Origin: DRPN01 sp964599235
GTDB lineage: Bacteria > Bacteroidota > Bacteroidia > Bacteroidales > VadinHA17
DNA: 64,000 bases
Assembly: GCA_964599235.1 (NCBI GenBank)
Contig: CAZRDX010000035.1
Location: 44,653-108,652, forward strand
Reading direction: 5' to 3'
Part shown: positions 23,493-32,762 of the stretch, in pieces
Layout: every line of letters begins with the position of its first letter
Numbering within the stretch: position 1 is the first letter of the stretch
Notes under the pieces: generated by a model
Databases searched by the model: none
Seen by the model: the letters and a program-made list of their open reading frames with translations, nothing else
Told to the model about the DNA's origin: nothing
Program-made: the position numbers and the translations under genes

Positions 23493-24533
23493 ATGGAACC
23501 GGCAAAGATCCTCGGCACCTTCAAGGAAGCGCTGGTGATCACCTCGTTCGTCCTGATGATCCTCCTGATCGTCGAGTACATCCATGTCCAGACCCGCGGA
23601 TCATGGGAAAGCTATTTCCGGAAAAGGGGCTGGGTACAGATCCTTTTCGCCGGCTTGCTGGGTGCCACGCCGGGCTGTATCGGTGCCTTCACCGTGGTCT
23701 CCCTCTACACGCACGGCATCACGGGGTTCGCGGCACTGGTGACCACGATGATCGCCACCTTCGGCGACGAAGCCTTCGTGGTGCTGGCGATGATCCCGGG
23801 CACCGGCCTGAAGCTTATCGTCATCACTTTCCTCATTGGTATCCTTACCGGCTTCATCATCCTCTTCTTCGAGCACCGCAGAGATGTTTCTCCCTACAAG
23901 CCCCGTGGCCATCTGGTGATCCACGATGACGAGGCCGAACGCTGCCGCTGTTTCAGTCTCGCCACCCTGCGTGAGAACCTCACCTCCGTCTCGTTCGCCC
24001 GGGCCACCCTCCTGACCGGTTTCGGCCTTTTCTTCTTTTTCCTCCTCACCGGCGACATCGGCCCCGAACGATGGAACTGGGTCAAGGTCACTTTCACCGT
24101 GCTTCTCTCCGTGACCCTTTTCATCCTGGCCACCGTCCCCGAACACTTCATCCAGGAACACCTGTGGCGTCACATCATCCGCAAGCATCTCTGGCGCATC
24201 TTTTTCTGGACCTGGGGCACGTTCCTCGTCCTGCTCTTCCTGGAGCATTTCTTCCATGTGGAAGACTGGGTACGCAACAACATCCCCTACATGATGCTGC
24301 TGGCCATCCTGGTGGGCATCATCCCCGAGTCGGGACCGCACATGATCTTCATCACCCTTTTTGCCCAGGGGCACATTCCTTTCAGCGTGCTCCTGGCCAA
24401 CTCGATCGTCCAGGACGGTCACGGCATGCTCCCCCTGCTGGCCGAATCCCCCCGCAATTTCTTACGCGTCAAGCTCATCAACATGGGTGTCGGTGCGCTC
24501 GTGGGCTACGGCCTGTGGTGGCTGGGAGGGTGA
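23493..24533 (+). CDS. ArsP_2/DUF2899-type permease (putative metal or arsenic efflux)
   Basis: The 346-residue integral membrane protein has about nine to ten helices and a polar central loop (GHLVIHDDEAERCRCFS, about residues 140-156). Two similar halves are visible: GLLGATPGCIGAFTVVSLYTHG in the first and ILVGIIPESGPHMIFITLFAQG in the second, each followed by a short acidic segment. This inverted-repeat layout is that of the ArsP_2 family, annotated variously as arsenic efflux or manganese transporter. The substrate is uncertain. It is coupled to gpmA (3-bp gap), and the shared upstream region carries an ArsR-like operator. Confidence 0.7.
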   Translation: MEPAKILGTFKEALVITSFVLMILLIVEYIHVQTRGSWESYFRKRGWVQILFAGLLGATPGCIGAFTVVSLYTHGITGFAALVTTMIATFGDEAFVVLAMIPGTGLKLIVITFLIGILTGFIILFFEHRRDVSPYKPRGHLVIHDDEAERCRCFSLATLRENLTSVSFARATLLTGFGLFFFFLLTGDIGPERWNWVKVTFTVLLSVTLFILATVPEHFIQEHLWRHIIRKHLWRIFFWTWGTFLVLLFLEHFFHVEDWVRNNIPYMMLLAILVGIIPESGPHMIFITLFAQGHIPFSVLLANSIVQDGHGMLPLLAESPRNFLRVKLINMGVGALVGYGLWWLGG

Positions 24534-24596
24534 AAGATTTTTCGTATTTTTGGGTCCTGACAGTTCCAGGTCTCACCCCATGCCGGCAGGTCTGTT

Positions 24597-26375
24597 ATGA
24601 TCACTTTCGAGATCGTCCTGGTTTTCATCGTCCTAGTCTACATCGTCATCTCGCTGTATACCGGCCTGATGCCTCCGGCCTTCACTTTCGTGGTGGGGGT
24701 GGTGGTGCTGGGATTCTTCCGCATCCTCACCCCCTCAGAGATCCTGGCCGGTTTCGCCAACGAACAGGTGATGATCATCATCCTGTTGCTGATGCTGGGT
24801 GAGGTGATCCGCAAGACTGCCATCGCCGAGCTGGTGTTCGACCGTTATTTCCGCAAGGCCCGTTCTTACAACGGCTTCATGACGAGGATGATCTTCATGG
24901 TCTCTTTCTTCTCGGCCTTTCTCAACAACACCCCGCTGGTGGCGGTGATGATGCCGTATGTACGCACCTGGAGCCGGCGTTACAACATCTCTCCTTCCAA
25001 GCTTCTCATCCCGCTCTCCTATGCTGCCATCCTGGGTGGCTCGGCCACCCTGATCGGCACCTCCACCAACCTCATCGTCAACGGGATGCTCACCGACCAG
25101 CACCTCATCCCCGGCCTCCCCTCGCTGGGGATCTTTGACTTCGCCTGGGTGGGGGTGCCCATGATCTTCCTGGGAGGGTTTTACCTGCTGCTCGCCGGCA
25201 AAAGACTTCTCCCCGCCCGCGCCGGCAACGACGAGGAAGAACCTGCCGGCAAACGCACTTATTTCATAGAAGTGCAGGTGAAGAACAACTCCCCTCTCGT
25301 GGGGATGACCATCGAAGAGTCGGGCCTGCGCAACCTGCCCGGCATGTATCTCGTCGAGATCCACCGCCAGGGAAAACGCATCTTCGTCGTCAGCAACAAC
25401 CTCATCATCGAGAAGGGCGATCGTCTCACTTTCGCCGGTGACAACAACCAGATCTCCCTTCTCACCAAGCCCGAATACGGTCTCTCCATCCCCTCGGCCG
25501 GCATGCTGCAGCGCCAGCGCAAGGCCAACATCATCGAGATCGTCATCTCGCCCAACTCCACAATGATCAACAAAAGGCTGGCCGACGTCAATTTCCGCGC
25601 CCAGTACGACGCTGCCGTCATCAGCATCTACCGCAACGAGGAGAAGGTGCCTCCCCGCATCCGCGACACCGTCCTGCAACCGGGCGACGTGCTGCTCCTG
25701 TATGCCGGCACCGAGTTCCACAACCGCTCGCGCAACACACACGATTTCTATTTCATCTCCAATGTGCAGGAGATGGAAAAAGTGGAGAGCTGGAAGATCT
25801 TCATCCTCCTGGGAGGGCTGATCCTCTCGATCATCCTCGCCGCCTTCAAGCTGGTATCTCTTTTCATGACGCTGGTGGTCCTGCTGATGGTGGTACTGAT
25901 CCTGAAGATGAGTACCCCTAAGGAGGTGGCCCGCAGTATCGACTACAACCTCGGGCTGATCATCGTCATGGCGCTGGCGCTGGGCACGGCCATGATCAAG
26001 ACCGGAGCTGCCGACCTGGCCGCCCGTTATTTCATCGCTCTTTTCATCCCCTTCGGCGAGGTGGCCGTCCTCACCGGCATCTACATCATCACCACCCTGC
26101 TGGCTGCTTACGTCACCAACAAGGCCGCCGTCACCATCATGATCCCCATCGCCCTGACCATCTCGCTGCAGCTGCATCTGCCCACCATCCCCTTCGTCCT
26201 CACCGTGGCTTACGCTGCCGCCGCCAACTTCCTCACCCCCATAGGCTATCAGACCAACCTGATGGTCTACGGGCCAGGGGCCTACAAGTTCAAGGATTTC
26301 TTCCGGATCGGTATTCCTCTGACGGTCATGTACATGGTCGTGGCCATCCTGATCCTCACCCACAAATATTTCTGA
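24597..26375 (+). CDS. SLC13-family permease with two RCK_C (TrkA-C) domains
   Basis: The 592-residue protein has two blocks of membrane helices (about residues 1-210 and 400-590). Between them lie two regulatory TrkA_C domains (about 218-290 and 310-385: VGMTIEESGLRNLPGMYLVEI, and INKRLADVNFRAQYDAAVISI). The motif GGSATLIGTSTNLIVNG is the SLC13/DASS signature. Proteins with this architecture transport sulfate, dicarboxylates or similar anions with sodium. It is followed after 2 bp by cysQ, a pairing found in sulfate-assimilation loci, so sulfate is the favoured substrate by context. Confidence 0.85.
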   Translation: MITFEIVLVFIVLVYIVISLYTGLMPPAFTFVVGVVVLGFFRILTPSEILAGFANEQVMIIILLLMLGEVIRKTAIAELVFDRYFRKARSYNGFMTRMIFMVSFFSAFLNNTPLVAVMMPYVRTWSRRYNISPSKLLIPLSYAAILGGSATLIGTSTNLIVNGMLTDQHLIPGLPSLGIFDFAWVGVPMIFLGGFYLLLAGKRLLPARAGNDEEEPAGKRTYFIEVQVKNNSPLVGMTIEESGLRNLPGMYLVEIHRQGKRIFVVSNNLIIEKGDRLTFAGDNNQISLLTKPEYGLSIPSAGMLQRQRKANIIEIVISPNSTMINKRLADVNFRAQYDAAVISIYRNEEKVPPRIRDTVLQPGDVLLLYAGTEFHNRSRNTHDFYFISNVQEMEKVESWKIFILLGGLILSIILAAFKLVSLFMTLVVLLMVVLILKMSTPKEVARSIDYNLGLIIVMALALGTAMIKTGAADLAARYFIALFIPFGEVAVLTGIYIITTLLAAYVTNKAAVTIMIPIALTISLQLHLPTIPFVLTVAYAAAANFLTPIGYQTNLMVYGPGAYKFKDFFRIGIPLTVMYMVVAILILTHKYF

Positions 26376-26377
26376 TC

Positions 26378-27232
26378 ATGTCATCATCCCATCCCCGCGA
26401 CCTGCTCACTACGGCTGTACGTGCTGCCCTGCTCGGCGGCGAGGCCATCCTCACCGTATATCATCTCGACGACCGTGAGATCACCTTCAAGGAGGACAGC
26501 TCGCCCCTCACCCTGGCCGACCGTCGTGCCGACGAGGCGATACGCCGCGAGCTGGCCGCCACCGGCATCCCCATCCTTACCGAGGAGAGCAGCGACATCC
26601 CTTACCGGGAAAGGAAAGAGTGGCAGCGTTTCTGGCTCGTCGACCCCCTCGACGGCACCAAGGAGTTCATCCGCCGCAACGACGAGTTCACCGTCAACAT
26701 CGCCCTCATCGAAGCGGGAGAACCCGTGGCGGGGGTGGTCTATCTCCCTGTCTTCCGGCAGCTCTATTTTGCCGTGAAAGGAGAAGGTGCCTATCGCCTT
26801 GACAATGTCGACATCCATAATACACCTTCTTTCTCCCCCGGAGCTCCGCTCCCCGAGGGGGCGGTCAGGCTGCCCGACCGGCAGCCTGCGGGGCGGGTGC
26901 GGGTGGTGGTCAGCCGCTCGCATCTGTCGCCCGAGACCGAGGCTTTCATCCGTCGCACGCTGGGCGATACCCCTTACGAAACGCTGCCGGCGGGCAGCTC
27001 GCTCAAGTTCTGCCGCGTCGCCGAAGGGGTCGCCGACCTGTATCCACGCATGGGCCCCACCATGGAATGGGACATCGCCGCCGCCACCCTCCTCGTCACC
27101 GAAAGCGGCGGCAGCGTAAGCCACACCGACGGCACCCCCCTGCGGTTCAACAAAGAGGACCTCCACAACCCCTGGTTCGTAGTGGCCAATAAGAAGATGA
27201 CAGAACGGATCAGAAAAAACAGGGAATCATGA
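26378..27232 (+). CDS. cysQ: 3'(2'),5'-bisphosphate nucleotidase
   Basis: The 284-residue protein belongs to the lithium-sensitive inositol monophosphatase superfamily. Metal-binding motifs seen are EESSD (about 68-72), the WLVDPLDGTKEFIRR block (about 87-101) and EWDIAAATLLVTESGG (about 228-243). CysQ removes the 3'-phosphate from PAP(S), linking it to sulfate activation or sulfotransfer. It starts 2 bp after the SLC13 gene and overlaps the UroD-like gene by 4 bp. The cysteine-assimilation genes cysDNC are absent from the window. Confidence 0.9.
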   Translation: MSSSHPRDLLTTAVRAALLGGEAILTVYHLDDREITFKEDSSPLTLADRRADEAIRRELAATGIPILTEESSDIPYRERKEWQRFWLVDPLDGTKEFIRRNDEFTVNIALIEAGEPVAGVVYLPVFRQLYFAVKGEGAYRLDNVDIHNTPSFSPGAPLPEGAVRLPDRQPAGRVRVVVSRSHLSPETEAFIRRTLGDTPYETLPAGSSLKFCRVAEGVADLYPRMGPTMEWDIAAATLLVTESGGSVSHTDGTPLRFNKEDLHNPWFVVANKKMTERIRKNRES

Positions 27233-28485
27233 CCTCACGGGAAAGGATCCTTGCCACCATCGCTCACCGGGAACCCGATAAGGTGCCCGTGGATTTTGGG
27301 GCCACACCCAGTTCCGGCATCTCGGCCATCGCCTACGGCAAGCTGGTGCGTTATCTGGGCCTTGATCTCCGTGTTCGGGTCTATGATGTGGTCCAGCAGC
27401 TGGCCGAACCGGACGAGGTGATCCTCGATCTTTTCGGTATTGATGTCATCGACGTCGGTCGCGCCTTCCACACCGATCCCTCCTGGTGGCATCCCACGGT
27501 GCTGGCCGACGGCTCCCGGGCCTGGTATCCCCGCTGGTTCCATCCCCGGCAGCAGGCGGACGGCTCCTGGAAAGCCTATGACCGCACCGGTCGCTACATC
27601 GCCCGCATGCCCGCCGGTGGCACCTTCTTCGACCAGGTGTATTTCCCCTACCTCGACGGCTATCCCGACGACTATTCCGGCCTGCGTGAGGCCATGGCCT
27701 CGGTGCTTTGGGCCGCCTTCCCCACCGCCCCGTGGGACCATGCCGACGAAGAGAACTTCTGGCCCACCCTCCGAAAAAAATGCATCGAACTCAGGGAGAC
27801 CACCGAACGCGCCCTGATCATCGGCGCAGGTTGCAACCTCTTCGAATGGGGCACTTTCCTGCGCAGAATGGACAACTTCCTCATGGATCTCGTGGTCCAG
27901 CCCCATGAGGTGGAACGACTCCTCGACGCCCTGATGGAGGTGCATCTCGAGACCCTGGAGAAGATATGTCACTGGGTAGGCGATGTGGTGGACATCGTCC
28001 GTTTCGGCGACGACCTGGGCACCCAGCACGGCCCCTTCATGGATCCCGAAATTTACCGCAAGCTCTTCAAGCCCCGTCATGCCCTTCTTGCCGAGTACGT
28101 CCACCGGCACAGCAGTATGCACACCTACCTCCACTCCTGCGGATCGATCTACCGCATGATCCCCGACATCATCGAGGCAGGCATCGAGATCCTCAACCCT
28201 GTCCAAACCAACGCTGCCGACATGGATCCTGAAAGACTGAAAAAAGAATTCGGACAAGATATCACCTTCTGGGGCGGCGGCATCGAGACGGCCTATGTCC
28301 TCAACCACGGCACCCCCGAAGAGGTAAGGAAGATGGTGCTGGAACGGCTGGAGATCTTCTCCCCCGGCGGAGGATATGTCTTCAACACCGTCCACAACAT
28401 CCTCCCCGAAGTACCGCCGGAGAACATCCTCGCCATGTTCAACGCCATCCGGGAGTTCAACGGCCAGGAACCACTTTCCGTCTAA
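27229..28485 (+). CDS. Uroporphyrinogen decarboxylase-family protein (UroD/MtaA superfamily)
   Basis: The 418-residue protein starts MTSRERILATIAHREPDKVPVDFG, the hallmark of UroD-like proteins found outside haem operons. Later blocks include GAGCNLFEWGTF, VDIVRFGDDLGTQHGPFMDPEIYRK and MHTYLHSCGSIYRMIPDIIEAG. Members include corrinoid and coenzyme M methyltransferases and many uncharacterised proteins near sugar-catabolism genes. It overlaps cysQ by 4 bp and precedes a rhamnose mutarotase-type gene, so a carbohydrate role is suggested by position. True haem synthesis is unlikely. Confidence 0.83.
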   Translation: MTSRERILATIAHREPDKVPVDFGATPSSGISAIAYGKLVRYLGLDLRVRVYDVVQQLAEPDEVILDLFGIDVIDVGRAFHTDPSWWHPTVLADGSRAWYPRWFHPRQQADGSWKAYDRTGRYIARMPAGGTFFDQVYFPYLDGYPDDYSGLREAMASVLWAAFPTAPWDHADEENFWPTLRKKCIELRETTERALIIGAGCNLFEWGTFLRRMDNFLMDLVVQPHEVERLLDALMEVHLETLEKICHWVGDVVDIVRFGDDLGTQHGPFMDPEIYRKLFKPRHALLAEYVHRHSSMHTYLHSCGSIYRMIPDIIEAGIEILNPVQTNAADMDPERLKKEFGQDITFWGGGIETAYVLNHGTPEEVRKMVLERLEIFSPGGGYVFNTVHNILPEVPPENILAMFNAIREFNGQEPLSV

Positions 28486-28499
28486 CCGATAAACCTGTT

Positions 28500-28838
28500 A
28501 TGGCTGCATACAAACGTTACTGTAAAACACTCACCCTCCGCAACGATCCTGAGCTGATCCGGCAATATGAGGAGGTACATCGGCGGGTGTGGCCCGAGAT
28601 CCTCCAGGGCATGCGCGAAGTAGGCATCCTTGACATGGAGATCTGGCGCCACGGCAACCGTCTTTTCATGATCATGGATACGGTGCCCGACTTCGATCAC
28701 GACCGCGCCATGGCAGCCTTGGCAAACAAACCCCGTCAGAAAGAATGGGAGGCTTTCGTGGCAAGGTTCCAGAACACTTCAGCCGGAGCCAGCGCCGACG
28801 AAAAATGGCAGCTGATGGACCGGATCTTCAAAATGTGA
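28500..28838 (+). CDS. rhaM: L-rhamnose/L-fucose mutarotase (RhaM family)
   Basis: The 112-residue protein has the RhaM pattern: YKRYCKTLTLRNDPELIRQYEEVHRRVWPEI at the N-terminus with the catalytic His-x-x-x-W region, then GILDMEIWRHGNRLFMIMDT and a final EWEAFVARFQ. It interconverts alpha and beta anomers of L-rhamnose (or, for close relatives, L-fucose) in the cytoplasm. The GH29 fucosidase at 10691 and GH16 downstream fit a glycan-degrading lifestyle. The exact sugar cannot be decided here. Confidence 0.85.
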   Translation: MAAYKRYCKTLTLRNDPELIRQYEEVHRRVWPEILQGMREVGILDMEIWRHGNRLFMIMDTVPDFDHDRAMAALANKPRQKEWEAFVARFQNTSAGASADEKWQLMDRIFKM

Positions 28839-28842
28839 CCTT

Positions 28843-29778
28843 ATGACGTTCTCCCTGCTTTGCTGGTTCTCGTTGTTTCTGTCGGCTCTTTTTCCGCTGG
28901 CTCTTGCTGCCCAGGAGAGCTCTTCCGCTGTCCCCTGGCAGCTGATCTGGGCCGATGAGTTCGACGGCACCGGCCTGCCCAACCCCGCCCGCTGGGGTTA
29001 CGAGACCGGCTTCGTCCGCGGTAAAGAGCTGCAGTATTACACCAGGGCCAGGGAAAAGAACGTCCGGATAAAAAACGGCTTTCTCATCATCACCGCAAGA
29101 AAGGAGAAAATACGCAATCCCGCTTACGATCCCTGCAGTAACGATTGGCGGAGGCAGCGTCCGTATGCCCGTTACACTTCCGGCAGCATCACCACCCAGG
29201 ATCGTTTTTCCGTCCGGTACGGCCGCATCGAGGTGAGGGCCAGGGTGCCGGCAGGACGGGGCACCTGGCCCGCCATCTGGCTGCTGGGGACCAACATCCC
29301 CGAAGTCAACTGGCCCCGATGTGGAGAGATCGATATCATGGAATACCTGGGCCGCGATACCGGCACCGTATACGGCACCTGTCACTGGGCCGACACCCTT
29401 ACCGGCCAGCACCGCGCAGAAGGAAAAAAAATAAAGATCACCCCACCCCCCTCCGACGATTTCCACATCTACGCCATCGAATGGAACCCTCATCATATCG
29501 ACTTCTTCTTCGACGACCGGAAATATTTCACCTTCGACATCGGACAGGCCGGTGCCGGCCCCGACAACCCTTTCCGGAAACCCTTTTACCTCATCCTCAA
29601 CCTCGCGCTGGGTGGCTGGGGAGGCAAGATCGACACCTCGGCTCTCCCCCAGCACTTCATCATCGACTATGTCCGAATCTACAAGAAAACCGATCCTGAT
29701 CCACCTTTATCCCTTCCGGTAAATACTCAGAACCAGCATCCGCATCCCCGCACCGGCGGTGCGGAAGATGTTTTGTGA
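28843..29778 (+). CDS. Secreted GH16 endo-beta-glucanase (laminarinase-like)
   Basis: The 311-residue protein has a signal peptide (about 1-23) and a GH16 jelly-roll. The catalytic motif E162-I-D164-I-M-E167 in GEIDIMEYLG has the extra residue (ExDxxE) of laminarinases rather than lichenases. YTSGSITTQDRFSVRYGRIEVRARVP and FYLILNLALGGWGG are also diagnostic. It should cleave internal beta-1,3(1,4)-glucan bonds. The last 30 residues (PLSLPVNTQNQHPHPRTGG and beyond) form an unusual low-complexity tail. It starts 4 bp after rhaM. Confidence 0.93.
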   Translation: MTFSLLCWFSLFLSALFPLALAAQESSSAVPWQLIWADEFDGTGLPNPARWGYETGFVRGKELQYYTRAREKNVRIKNGFLIITARKEKIRNPAYDPCSNDWRRQRPYARYTSGSITTQDRFSVRYGRIEVRARVPAGRGTWPAIWLLGTNIPEVNWPRCGEIDIMEYLGRDTGTVYGTCHWADTLTGQHRAEGKKIKITPPPSDDFHIYAIEWNPHHIDFFFDDRKYFTFDIGQAGAGPDNPFRKPFYLILNLALGGWGGKIDTSALPQHFIIDYVRIYKKTDPDPPLSLPVNTQNQHPHPRTGGAEDVL

Positions 29779-29809
29779 AAATACACCACGTCAAGGAACA
29801 ATATTTTTT

Positions 29810-29817
29810 TACTTTTG
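29810..29817 (+). promoter_or_regulatory. Bacteroidota -7 box for the secreted-protein gene at 29845
   Basis: TACTTTTG is a perfect match to TAnnTTTG, ending 27 bp before the chosen ATG. No -33 box was seen at normal spacing. Confidence 0.5.
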
Positions 29818-29844
29818 CCTCTTCACATCATATGAACCTTGATC

Positions 29845-31047
29845 ATGAAAAGATCCCTTTTCCTTGTTCTGCTACTTTTCACTCCCTTTTCCACTCTTTT
29901 CTCCCAGTCAACGGCTCTTTCCGGTACGTGGCTGCTGACCCGGGCCGAAACGCCTCAAGGCATACAGGAGCCCTGGCTTATCTTCGACCTCACACCCGAC
30001 GGGAGGATCATCCTGATGCAGATGGAAATGGGAAGCTGGTCCTATGATGCCGGCAAGCAAACCCTTATTTTTTCGTCAGAGATCAACCCCAAACTGACCG
30101 GTAAGTACCGTATCGTGAAACTCGATGACCGGACACTGGTCACCGACCGGGAAGGAACGAAACTCTTTTACACCCGTCTTGACAGCCAGGCTGTCGCTGC
30201 CGCCAACACCGGCTCTTCCCTTGCCGGTCTGTGGGAGGTGGAAAGCAAGGAACCGGCGTTCACCTTCCTGAAGTTCTCCCTGCCGGACGAATTCACCTCC
30301 GTACGGCTCTCCGGAGGGATGACCGAGAGTTATGCCGGCAACTGGATATGGGACCCCGGTGCCGGCGAGCTCATCCTGATTACGCTGGACAGGGCTTTCC
30401 GGGGCAGGAACAAGCTCACCCTCCGGGGAGATAAGCTGACCCTCCGCACACCCGGCGGCGAGACACTCGTAGCTACCAGAAGCCGTGAGGATCAGAACAC
30501 CATCGAACCGCTCACCTTCACCGAGGACGAACTGCCGGAAGAGTCGGACGACAGCAGCCTGCCGGCAGCATGGAAAGACTTCGACAGCATGGTGGATTAC
30601 CTGAAAGGGATCCGGGAACTGCATTACCGTCTGGGACGCCCCGTCCACGAGACAGGAACCATCTTCTACACCCCTCTGCTTGAACGCATCACCGTCGACA
30701 CTCAACGACCATCCGTACGTTTCACCAAATATACCGTGGCTCCCGGCGACACTAACCAGTATGCCGAAAAATATAAAGGAGGACTCACGGGCATGTATGA
30801 TCTTTTCTTCCCCGAGAATGAGATCGGACCTTTCCGCATCACCGGCACCGAGGAGATCACCGTCCCGGCAGGCACCTTCACCTGCACCGTCGTGGAAGGG
30901 ATGGACGGCGACACCAAGGTGAAATACTGGATGATCAACGACAAACCCGGCATCTTCGCCCGCATCGTACGCGAGACCCCCGACCCTTTCGGCGAAGAAC
31001 CGCCCGAGATCCGGATCAGGGAACTGACAGACATCATCACCCTGTAG
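29845..31047 (+). CDS. Secreted protein of unknown function
   Basis: The ATG at 29845 gives 400 residues with a clean signal peptide (MKRSLFLVLLLFTPFSTLFSQ). The first part has two lipocalin-like "GTW/GLW" repeats: SGTWLLTRAETPQGI near 25 and AGLWEVESKEPAF near 130. Each is followed by short beta-strands on the pattern LxFDLTPDGRI...YRIVKLDDRTL. The last part (about 240-400) contains RITGTEEITVPAGTFTCTVVEGMDGDTKVKYWMIND, like domains of DUF3108 type that may bind or hydrolyse a surface molecule. No enzymatic motif was recognised. It lies between GH16 and the sulfatases and may belong to that catabolic block. Confidence 0.6.
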   Translation: MKRSLFLVLLLFTPFSTLFSQSTALSGTWLLTRAETPQGIQEPWLIFDLTPDGRIILMQMEMGSWSYDAGKQTLIFSSEINPKLTGKYRIVKLDDRTLVTDREGTKLFYTRLDSQAVAAANTGSSLAGLWEVESKEPAFTFLKFSLPDEFTSVRLSGGMTESYAGNWIWDPGAGELILITLDRAFRGRNKLTLRGDKLTLRTPGGETLVATRSREDQNTIEPLTFTEDELPEESDDSSLPAAWKDFDSMVDYLKGIRELHYRLGRPVHETGTIFYTPLLERITVDTQRPSVRFTKYTVAPGDTNQYAEKYKGGLTGMYDLFFPENEIGPFRITGTEEITVPAGTFTCTVVEGMDGDTKVKYWMINDKPGIFARIVRETPDPFGEEPPEIRIRELTDIITL

Positions 31048-31262
31048 AAACCCAGGAGAGATCCAGAGAACATCACCCGGCAGCACCGCGGAACGACCCT
31101 CCTCTCCCTGATACCCCAAACCGGAAAAGACCTTCCCAAGAACGGATCCGGCACCAGCAGATCCTGTTTTTTGTTCTTTTTACCGACCTTTTTTGATCAA
31201 AACAGAAACAGATCATTTTTTTTAAGGCTACTGTTCCCTAACTTTATCCTCCCAAAAAAAAG
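31048..31262 (+). other. Intergenic region with weak terminator-like hairpin
   Basis: This 215-bp gap separates the secreted-protein gene from the sulfatase gene. GGATC at 31144-31148 and GATCC at 31160-31164 form a 5-bp stem followed by TGTTTTTTG, a weak intrinsic terminator. TAACTTTA at 31239-31246 is a 7 of 8 match to the -7 box ahead of the sulfatase. No coding potential was found. Confidence 0.35.
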
Positions 31263-32753
31263 ATGACCATGAAAAGAACGGCCGTTTTCTTTCTTTTCCT
31301 GAGTTTTCTGTTCTTCTTTCCTGGTGCGCTCACCGTTTATCCGTCCCGGGTTTCGCCTTCCGTCCCGAACAAGCCCAACATCATTTTCATCATGGCCGAT
31401 GATCTGGGCTATGGTGAGCTGGGCTGTTACGGCCAGAAGGTCATCATGACACCCAACATCGACCGTCTGGCAAAGGAGGGGATGAAGTTCACCGATTTCT
31501 ATACGGGTCAGGCGGTCTGTGCGCCGGCGCGGTGCACGCTGATGACCGGCTTTCATACCGGCCATGCTTACATCCGTGACAACGGGCAGCCTCCCCGCCG
31601 CAACCCGTACACTCCTTTCCCGGGGCAGAACCCCATCCCCGACGAGGTGGTCACCGTGGCCGAACTGCTCAAAGAGGCAGGGTACACCACCGGCTGCATA
31701 GGCAAATGGGGTCTGGGCAACACCTTCACCCCCGGTGATCCGGTGAAACAGGGGTTCGACTTTTTCTACGGTTACAAATGCCAGGTGCATGCCCACAACC
31801 ACTACCCTGAGTTCCTTTGGATGAACGATTCCATCGTCCACATCCCCGGCAACGACGGCCGTTCGCTGCGCGGAGCACACCACTCGCAGGATCTGTTCAC
31901 CGTGGAGGCGGTGAAGTTCATCAACCGCAACCAGGACAGGCCTTTCTTCCTCTACCTCCCCTTCATCATCCCCCATCTTTCGATCCAGACCACCGACCTT
32001 TTCCTCGACATGTACCAGGGACACGTGCCCGAGACTCCGTACAAGCATCATGGTTATCTGAAGAACCCCTATCCTCACGCCGCCTATGCAGGGATGATCA
32101 CCCAGATGGACGCCTCCATAGGTCTGATCCTGGAGACCCTGAAAGGTCTGGGTCTTGACAGCAACACCGTCGTTTTCTTCACCAGCGACAACGGCCCGGC
32201 CTACAACCGTCTGGGTGGTTCGGACGACAGGTTCTTCAACAGCGCAGGCGGTCTCACCGGCCTGAAAGGCTCCCTGCACGAGGGGGGCATCCGCGAACCG
32301 ATGGTGGTCCGCTGGCCCGGCCACATCCATCCCGGCAGTATCACCGGCAGCCCCTTTGCGCTGTGGGATGTGCTGCCCACCCTCTGTGAGATAGGCGGAG
32401 CACCCGTACCCCACGGCATCGACGGTATCAGCTTCCTCCCCACCCTCACCGGAAAAGGCAAACAGCAGCAACATGACTTCCTTTACTGGGAGTTCCGTGC
32501 CTACGGCGGCCAGGCAGCCGTGCGTATGGGCGACTGGAAACTGCTCATCACCGACCTGCGCCGCAGGAACAAAACACCCACCCTGGCCCTCTACAACCTG
32601 AAGAAAGACCCCGCCGAGACCACCAACCTCGCTGACCGGTACCCGCAAAAGGTACAGCAAGGGCTCAGGATCCTCATGCAACAGCATACCCCTTCCCGGC
32701 TTTTCCCCTTTCCGGAACTGGAAAAATTCGTAAAAGAACACCTCGAAAGCTGA
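31263..32753 (+). CDS. Secreted sulfatase, S1 family (FGly-dependent)
   Basis: The 496-residue protein has a signal peptide (about 1-22) and the sulfatase metal motif MADDLGYGELGCYG (44-57). Its signature is C86-A-P-A-R with Cys86 as the residue oxidised to formylglycine. VVFFTSDNGPA and LKGSLHEGGIREPMVVRWPG are in the C-terminal half. It has normal length for S1 sulfatases and hydrolyses sulfate esters of polysaccharides in the periplasm. An alternative start two codons downstream (31269) is equally possible. A second sulfatase gene follows after 9 bp. Confidence 0.93.
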   Translation: MTMKRTAVFFLFLSFLFFFPGALTVYPSRVSPSVPNKPNIIFIMADDLGYGELGCYGQKVIMTPNIDRLAKEGMKFTDFYTGQAVCAPARCTLMTGFHTGHAYIRDNGQPPRRNPYTPFPGQNPIPDEVVTVAELLKEAGYTTGCIGKWGLGNTFTPGDPVKQGFDFFYGYKCQVHAHNHYPEFLWMNDSIVHIPGNDGRSLRGAHHSQDLFTVEAVKFINRNQDRPFFLYLPFIIPHLSIQTTDLFLDMYQGHVPETPYKHHGYLKNPYPHAAYAGMITQMDASIGLILETLKGLGLDSNTVVFFTSDNGPAYNRLGGSDDRFFNSAGGLTGLKGSLHEGGIREPMVVRWPGHIHPGSITGSPFALWDVLPTLCEIGGAPVPHGIDGISFLPTLTGKGKQQQHDFLYWEFRAYGGQAAVRMGDWKLLITDLRRRNKTPTLALYNLKKDPAETTNLADRYPQKVQQGLRILMQQHTPSRLFPFPELEKFVKEHLES

Positions 32754-32762
32754 TCCTTATTC

